Shown: positions 57,592 through 64,000 of the stretch, piece after piece | Numbering within the stretch: position 1 is the stretch's first letter | How the letters are laid out: each line of letters opens with the position of its first letter | Origin: Physcia stellaris | Lineage: Eukaryota > Ascomycota > Lecanoromycetes > Caliciales > Physciaceae | Reading direction: 5' to 3' | DNA length: 64,000 nucleotides | NCBI GenBank assembly: GCA_018902385.1 | Contig: JABSSW010000055.1 | Location: 62,001-126,000 of the forward strand | The notes under the pieces: model-generated | Databases searched by the model: none | What the model was told of the DNA's origin: nothing | Seen by the model: the letters and a program-made list of their open reading frames with translations, nothing else | Made by a program: the position numbers and the translations under genes

Positions 57592-60500
57592 ATGCCCTCA
57601 GAAGATGGGAAGCCTCCGGTGAAGCTATCTTTGCCCTTGGTATCACTCCTTGGAGGCCTGCCCTTGCTTCGGTTGCTGAATGGAATCTAGGAATACCAGC
57701 AAGGTACGCTTTCTTGCGCGTTGAACCTCCCTTATAAGTACTAAGAGCTTAAGACGTCTTCAACGAACTCAGATCTGAGGATGAGCTCCTGGTACTGGCT
57801 CGTGGACTGGGGCTAATCCGGGTTGTCACCAATTTGCTTCACTCTTACGATGCCGCCGGCAACAATCTAATCATATTAGTCGGAGCCGATGAGCGGGAGA
57901 ATGGCTGGATTGGAGAAGGTGGAGTTTATCAACCGATCAAGTCACAGGACGAAGAGTAACTTTCTATAGCACTGGCCGAGCATGCTGCCATCAGTAGGTC
58001 AACAAAAGCCCAGGGCCTCAGTCAGGTTAATACCGATGCAATGAGCGTGGGTACGAGGTAAGGCTCAGATCCATATGCCACGGGCAAGCGCGCTGACGAA
58101 TGCCAGAGAGAAGATGTATTCTCAGGGGGGTATATTCAGCATTACATCGAGAATATTGGTCGTGGACCTACTCTCAAGTATGAACGCTGAGATAGAATTG
58201 GGGAATCTGCTGATTTATAGAACTGCTGAATCCGGAGACTGTCACCGGTCTAGTGGTACTTCATGCTGAAAGGTGGGTACATCATGAAATTTGCCGTAGT
58301 CAAACATTTGACCTTATTCAGGATAATTGCTACGTCCATCGAGGCCTTTATTATTCGCATCTATAGACAGATGAACAAGGCCGGATTTCTCAAAGCCTTT
58401 TCTGACAATCCGGAGCCATTCACCACAGGTTTCTCGCCGCTGGCGACCATGATGCGCAACCTTTTTCTAAGAAAGCCATCGCTATGGCCCCGGTTCCATA
58501 TCACCGTCGCAAAATCTTTAGAAGGTCGGAAGAAGGCAGAGGTCATAGAGCTTGAGGTACCCATGTCCGAAGGCATGAAGGACATCCAGACTGCGATCTT
58601 GGAGTGCGTTGAAGTCAGTATCAGCGAGTTGCGGAAAGCTGGAACGGGTATCGAATTGGATGATTGGACGATAGACAGTGCTCTCCATAAGAGTTTCGAC
58701 GTGATAATTCGAAGACAATTAGACCCTGTATGGCATCGTGTGAGCTATAGGACACGCCAGATAGTCAATGATCTTACTGTACTGCGCAGTATCTTACAGT
58801 ATGCGCAAATGAGTCAATGAATTAAACATACTGACATTCATACAGCGCACTTCTTACCTACGATGCTGTTTCATTCAACAAGTATCTCGACACCATTCTT
58901 GCCGCACATCAACCACCACCAGGGTCAAATCGACAGAATCAATCACCATGGCTTTTCCTGGACTCAGCAAATACAATGTTCGAAAGTGCAAAACGAAGAG
59001 TGTATACCGGAAAGCCGATCGAAGGCGATGTGCCAGTAACGTCAGAGGCTCTACCCGACTCACTCCGGCCAGTTCTAGAGGAACAGCCAAAGTGGGCGGT
59101 CCTTGCAGATATACTCGATGAGATTGAGCGCGATGCTTACTTTAACCCTATTGTACAAGATGATTCGAATGGAACTATACTGGTAATGTGCTCTGACCAA
59201 AACACATGTCGCCAGCTTCGGGAATATTTGCAGAACATGCATGTCCATCCCTTGAAGTCCGAAGAGTCAGATACTCTAGATGACGATGATGGCCCTGGGG
59301 TCAAGCCGTCTGCGACTTTCATGATGCGCAGAAAGCTAAGAAACTATCTGGACTGGAAGAAAGATTTCGCTCGCGTGAGTGCTTCGCTTTTCACAGAAAA
59401 CCAGAAGGCGCTCAATGGCTATACTGACCAAAGTGGTGCAAACGGGTACAAAGGAAAGGGGCCTCCAAACAAAAGGCGGCGGGTCAGAGGTGGATCAGCC
59501 GCAGCTGCTGGTGGAGGGCGACCTGTCAATAGTAGCCTGCAAATCGCAGAAGACAAAGCATCTCAAGTCGCAAGCCTGATGGCGGAAATACAGCCTACGG
59601 ATGCAGATGCAGCGCAAAAAGAAGAAGTCGCTGTGGACTCACTGGACGACATGGAGGATTATTTCGAGCTCTACGAAATGCAGGATCTGGTGGTAATCCA
59701 TCCCTATGACGGGGATCAAGACGAGCATGTCCTTGAGGAGGTGCGCCCACGATATGTAATAATGTATGAGCCTGATGCAGCTTTCATCCGCAGAGTGGAA
59801 GTATACCGAAGCTCCCACGAGAATCGAAACATTCGAGTTTATTTCATGTACTATGGCGGCTCTGTCGAAGAGCAGCGCTATCTCAGTGCCGTACGAAAGG
59901 AAAAAGACGCGTTCACACGACTCATTAAAGAGAGGGCGGTAAGTGCATTTATCTCACCCATTCCTTCCACTACTAATGTTATATAGAGCATGTCCATAAC
60001 TCAGGGCACCGAAGGCTCTGTCTCTGATCCCCAAGAACACTTCCTTCGGACCATCAATACTCGTATCGCCGGTGGTGGCCGTCTAGCTGCAACGGCCGAA
60101 CCACCTCGCGTTGTGGTCGACGTCCGAGAGTTCCGCTCCTCCCTGCCCTCTCTTCTCCACGGCAACTCAATGATCGTCATCCCCTGCATGCTGACGGTAG
60201 GCGACTACGTGATCTCGCCCAACATCTGCATCGAGCGCAAATCCGTCCGAGATCTAATCTCCTCGTTCAAAAACGGGCGTCTTTTCACGCAGGCAGAAAC
60301 GATGCTCCAGCACTACAAGAACCCAATGCTCCTGATCGAATTCGACCAAAACAAATCCTTCACCCTCGACCCCTTCGCCGACGCCCACAGCTCCACCTCC
60401 TCCCTCTCCACGGCTCAAAACCCATCAGACCTCCAATCCAAACTCGTACTCCTCACCCTCGCCTTCCCCCGCCTGAAAATCATCTGGTCTTCCTCCCCCT

Positions 60501-60805
60501 ACGAAACAGCCAAGATCTTCGAGGAGCTCAAAAAGCTGCAGGAGGAACCGGATCCTATCAAAGCAGTTCAGGTAGGTTTGGTCGCGGGCGAAGAGCCGGG
60601 GGATCAGAGCTTCAACCAGACGCCGCAGGAGATGCTGAGGGCTGTGCCCGGGGTGTCGGGGAAGAATTACCAGAGGTTGACCCTGGAGGTGGGGACGTTG
60701 CAGGAGGTGGCGAATTTGACGGAGGAGGAAATGGATCCTTTTGTGGGGAGGGAGGCGGGGAGGCAGATTTGGAGGTTCTTTAATAGGAGTGTTTTTGATG
60801 ATTGA
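57592..60805 (+). CDS. rad1: XPF/ERCC4-type structure-specific endonuclease (Rad1)
   Basis: Nine exons: 57592-57639, 57691-57703, 57754-57918, 57970-58057, 58107-58177, 58221-58272, 58322-58798, 58846-59938 and 59987-60805, 941 residues, every phase agreeing. Start MPSEDGKPPVKLSLPL joins through a 13-nt microexon (EYQQ plus one base) to DVFNELRSEDELLVLARGLG. The helicase-like half includes TNLLHSYDAAGNNLIILVGA and QGGIFSITSRILVVDLLS. PRVVVDVREFRSSLPSLL and the catalytic ICIERKSVRDLISSF (ERKxxxD nuclease, about residue 750) follow. The end carries the paired helix-hairpin-helix: MLRAVPGVSGKNYQRLTLEV and ANLTEEEMDPFVGREAG. With Rad10/ERCC1 the enzyme cuts 5' of lesions in nucleotide excision repair and trims flaps in recombination. 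The basic linker NKRRRVRGG may be a nuclear localisation signal. Confidence 0.95.
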
Positions 60806-62521
60806 GATGATGGCTTGTTTCGAGCGGCTCAATTAGTCAATATGGGTTGTGACTGAAACTGAGTCATTGCAACTTCTGATTGTAAAAACGCAAAATCTTT
60901 CTCTCCAGACATATCGTTTAGCTTCATGGGACTCACCAACAAGCACCCACCTATCCATTGCTTCCACTGCATCACTTTCCTCGACATATGAGTCATCTCA
61001 TCTCCGCCAACAACGTCATCGCCCTACCAAAGTAACGGATATCACCACTGACTGACATCAACGTTCTCGAGTCACAGCTCGCCGCAAGCCCCACTGAAGG
61101 TACTGCTATCTCGGGAGCCACGCCCTGAACACAAAGCTCTTGAGCTGAACGTGGATATTCGGTATCTATGTAATGCGTCCAGCGACCAGGAGGCAGAAAT
61201 ATACGATAAGGCCAGGCGTATGAGATGTTGCACCAGCGGGTCTGTGGTGCCCTCGATGAGGTAGGCGATCGGGGCTTTTTCTGCTGGTGCTTTGTTGCGA
61301 TGGGGAGAGAGGGTTGATTAGAAGCTACGGAGAGGCCAATCCTCGGACTCTTATTTCCCGGTCATTGGATGCCTGAGATAGGTCGAATATCTCCTTGCCG
61401 ATTTGTTGATCAACATAAAAGCGATGAAGTGTTGGAAGATGTTTTTCTGACTAGTTTATACTTTGGAGGTTGGATATAGCTGTGTCAAATATGGTTGTTG
61501 GTGCTGCTGGGTTTGTGCTTGCTCTATCATATGAAGTGGACATTTCGAAGCGAAACTGCCGACCTGTAAGCGCTTATATCTGGTCATTTGCATAAATCTA
61601 GAGTTGGCTGAGGTCATCACGGATCTTTCGACGAAGGAGATACGATCCAAGCCTTGAGGTCCAGTACTCTCTTTCTGAGGCAGTGTAGAAGGAAATCAGC
61701 AGAACGACAATTAAGTATCCCAAGAACTAACCAAATAACTGTATGGCTCGGCAAGCCATCCCTAATCCCTTAATCTCCATCACCGCTAATGCTATACCTT
61801 CCTTCAGGCCACAAAACGGATACCGCGCCTCAAAGACCCCAAACTGCTCTACGAGATGCAGCCTGGCACAATGTTCGAGACCCCTGGATAATAGGCGTTA
61901 TTGAGGTCTTGAGCGAAGCCAGTGGAGATATATTGACGGCCTTTGTGCACGCCTTTCCTGGCGCGTTTTTCGACAGATGCTTCAAGGAAGATGATGAACT
62001 GGAAGATTAAGACATAGTATTGGGCGTGAGAGGCTTGATGAAGCTACTCCTTGGGTTTTGAAGGTGATGGAGCTGGTGGGTCGAGAAGGAGATAAGGATA
62101 ATGGGGAGGGTATGCTGGTAGATGAGAAAGATGAGATATTACTTACTGATAGATGAAGATTTTGGATCACTGCCCGTATCGACCTTCTGAGAACATAGAC
62201 GCTGATCTACGCTGTGGTGTGTTTGATATTTGAAGGAGAATGACCGATCGGAGATGAACGTACCATTTGAGACCAGATCTTGGTGGTCTCTTTTGCCTTT
62301 GTATCATGCTTCTGTCTCATAATACATGACAAGCAGCATCCCTCCTTGGTGCCCTCTGCAGTATCTAATTCGAGGAGAAGCATAATCATTCCTGCTCCTG
62401 TAACCTATCCTCTATGCATCCGTCGTCCAATTCGAGCACCAAAGCTCAAGCACCAATGCTTTCTCCCACATCCTTTTGACCACTCTATCTCCTCCTTTTC
62501 CCCATCTCCGCCCTGCCCATC
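60806..62521. other. Intergenic region
   Basis: About 1.7 kb without a supported gene. An ATG frame of 73 codons at 61789-62010 (+), with AWHNVRDPWIIGVIEVLSEA, and a minus-strand frame near 61270-61100 with IAYLIEGTTDPLVQHLIRLA look somewhat protein-like but are isolated and unrecognised. They might be remnants. The right end holds the 3' flank of the eIF1A gene. Confidence 0.35.
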
Positions 62522-63244
62522 TCAAATCTCATCAATATCCACAGCCCCACCCTCCTCCTCACCACTACTCCGATCCTCATCGAACTCAACCCCATCATCC
62601 AAACCCTCATGCCCATACGTATCCGTCTCGTTAATCTTCGCCGACTCCGGCAACTCGCCATACGCCTTCAGACTCCTCGCCTCGTCCGCACTGTACTTCA
62701 GTATGACATCCCCCTTTTCATCTTGGTAGTCGCGGAGGGAGAGGAGGATGATGTCGCCTTGGTTGATCCAGACCTTTTTGCGCAGTTTACCGCGGATGTG
62801 GGCGAGGCGTTTGGAGCCGTCGAAGCAGAGGGCTTCGAGGCGGCCGTTGCCGAGCATTTTGAGGACTTGGGCGTATTCTAAGAGGTTGAAAGCGGGTTAG
62901 AGAAATTCGGAGTTTCGGAAATAATATGGCAACGGAGCTAGAGCGATAGTGAAGGTCGTGGGAGAGGCATGGCGAGAAGTGGTGGCGATGGGAGAAAATC
63001 GTGGGAAGGAAGCGTACCTTGGCCCTCCTCCTTGAATGTGAGTTCTCGCTTCTCGTTGTCATTCTCGTTCTTCCCTCGACGTCGATTCTTGCCTCCCTGT
63101 AAAGAAGCACATTAGCATGCTGGTTACTCCTGATCAAATTCCATCAGAATCCATGGACAGGTTGAGGTAGCGTTGAGTGGAGGCTGACTCCGCCGCTTGC
63201 AGAGGGAAGTGTGGTAAATGTACCTTCCCCTTATTCTTAGGCAT
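62522..63244 (-). CDS. tif11: Translation initiation factor eIF1A
   Basis: Three exons, 63244-63224, 63096-63018 and 62877-62522, 151 residues, typical for eIF1A. It begins MPKNKGK joined to [19 protein letters not shown], the basic N-terminal tail. The OB fold shows [40 protein letters not shown] and [20 protein letters not shown]. An acidic tail ends GGAVDIDEI. eIF1A binds the 40S A site and, with eIF1, promotes scanning and start-codon choice. The seven-codon first exon is followed by an intron of about 127 bp. Divergent from the right-edge gene with 303 bp between start codons. Confidence 0.97.
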
Positions 63245-63547
63245 ATTAACTGGAGCCTCTTGCTGATTCTGGTGTTATGTGACTTTGAGCCCGTTATACA
63301 AGAGTGCACGTAATGTAAAGTAGATGGGAATAGTTTGATAGTGGGGCGAAGCCGGGCATTATGAATGTGGGGCGGAGGAAGCGATAAATTACATCACTAG
63401 CGCCGTATCCTTGCGATCCTCATTGTATCACCCTCGTGTTTCGACAAATTCTACTGCTTGCATCACAACAATGGCAATAGTAGTCTTGGTAACAGAGTCC
63501 TTATTTCTCCGCTCCTCCCTCCTATACTACTCGCTAGATACACGAGA
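63245..63547. promoter_or_regulatory. Shared upstream region of eIF1A and the right-edge gene
   Basis: 303 bp between head-to-head ATGs. No specific site is claimed. Confidence 0.45.
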
Positions 63548-64000
63548 ATGTCACTACCTCCCATCTCCCCTTTGCGCCGGTGTGAAGCTGCCCATCAATT
63601 ATTGAAATCCTCATCTTCCAACACCATCTCCCTCCTCTGGTACAACTATGTCCACTTTTACCAACACAACCCAACTCGAGACCACTCGGTCAACCCGCAA
63701 GTTCCTTCCACAATGCGGCGTACTAAGCGTCCCAAAGAAGGGCTCTGGTGGAACGTCACGGCGAACACTATGCAAGGGAAGAGCGTCGTGCGGAGGTGGG
63801 CACAGCGGAGACTGAGGGTTGCGCTGCTGAACGCATTGGAGAGGAAAGGGTGGGATGGAAGAGGAATGGTGAAAGCGGAGAGAGAGGTAAGGCTGGATGA
63901 TCAGGATGGGAAGACGGGAAAGGCGAAGAAAGAGGAAAAAGAAAAGAGAGATTTGGTGGGAACCCTGCAGGTTCATGCGCTCTCACAAATCCTGCAGGCA
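63548..64000 (+). CDS. Right-edge gene, partial, unknown function
   Basis: An ATG at 63548 opens a frame that stays open for 151 codons to the window edge. It starts MSLPPISPLRRCEAAHQLLK, continues LLWYNYVHFYQHNPTRDHS, then MRRTKRPKEGLWWNVTANTM and SVVRRWAQRRLRVALLNALE followed by RKGWDGRGM and a Lys/Glu-rich stretch. It is basic and Trp/Arg-rich and could be a mitochondrial or ribosome-associated protein, but I do not recognise it. The second Met (63714) is another possible start. No intron needed within the visible part. Confidence 0.6.
   Translation, partial: MSLPPISPLRRCEAAHQLLKSSSSNTISLLWYNYVHFYQHNPTRDHSVNPQVPSTMRRTKRPKEGLWWNVTANTMQGKSVVRRWAQRRLRVALLNALERKGWDGRGMVKAEREVRLDDQDGKTGKAKKEEKEKRDLVGTLQVHALSQILQA

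Noticed and set aside
1-64000. A fossil retrovirus-like or LTR element, or Polinton
   Set aside because: No long direct terminal repeats, no reverse transcriptase, integrase, capsid or polymerase motifs were recognised.
1-64000. A secondary-metabolite cluster or other multi-gene accessory system
   Set aside because: No polyketide synthase, NRPS, terpene cyclase, pathway regulator or transporter set was found; accessory-looking genes (dioxygenase, Fre, nucleoside hydrolase, SDR) are scattered singles.
1-64000. CRISPR arrays or bacterial operon features
   Set aside because: No regularly spaced direct repeats were seen and the genes are eukaryotic with introns.

Overview
The window looks like nuclear DNA of a filamentous ascomycete (Pezizomycotina). 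Genes are split by many short introns (about 45-180 bp) with GT..AG borders. The conserved proteins are of fungal type: a hydroxyquinol-type intradiol dioxygenase, a Fre-type ferric reductase, a fungal tetraspanin, an Mcm1-like MADS factor, a Las17/WASP, a Dnf-type flippase, an Mrs2-type Mg channel, Sen1 and XPF/Rad1. I saw no bacterial operon structure, no CRISPR array, no rRNA and no convincing tRNA. The class within the subphylum cannot be fixed from sequence alone.

Layout. 1-23 kb is gene-sparse and accessory in character: dioxygenase (354-1440, +), a broken-looking minus-strand gene (1784-2420), a CCCH/NYN-like RNA-binding protein (4818-6617, +), a secreted or anchored protein of unknown function (9668-11094, -), a ferric reductase (11753-14045, -), a secreted nucleoside hydrolase (15977-17265, -) and a tetraspanin (19485-20317, -), separated by 1-3 kb stretches with no supported gene. 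23-64 kb is denser and mostly housekeeping: MCM1-like (23074-23863, +), a NIPA-type membrane protein (25463-27271, -), V-ATPase subunit E (27802-28590, +), a large conserved protein with an N-terminal PIP-like motif (28863-31451, -), a P4-ATPase flippase (32455-37213, +), a short TA-flanked inverted-repeat transposon (37542-38230), Sen1 helicase (38768-45610, +), a decayed metallophosphoesterase (about 46349-46960, +), a disordered coiled-coil protein (47400-49763, -), a short-chain dehydrogenase (50599-51451, -), Mrs2 (52070-53856, -), Las17/WASP (54280-56430, +), a 101-residue hydrophilic protein (56972-57277, -), XPF/Rad1 (57592-60805, +), eIF1A (62522-63244, -) and a gene leaving the right edge (63548->64000, +).

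How the genes relate. There is no obvious biosynthetic cluster. Several genes form head-to-head pairs with short shared upstream regions: NIPA/VMA4, the PIP-motif protein/flippase, MRS2/LAS17, the 101-aa protein/XPF and eIF1A/right-edge gene. The genome-maintenance genes Sen1, XPF and possibly the PIP-motif protein lie within 32 kb, but this is most likely coincidence.

The most useful observations are: (1) four conserved genes, plus one weaker case, each lose frame once, always in the sense of one missing base and each explicable by a short G/C or A run, which points to consensus indels in the assembly; (2) a compact Tc1/mariner-like MITE; (3) a 13-nt microexon in XPF; (4) a probable GC-AG intron or alternative donor inside a zinc finger; (5) two stop-free 3n introns that read-through gene models would wrongly keep; (6) a metallophosphoesterase pseudogene recognisable by its motifs in several frames. 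I did not find a clearly new multi-gene system. Exon borders were inferred by hand from splice consensus, reading frame and remembered family patterns, without alignment software or RNA data.
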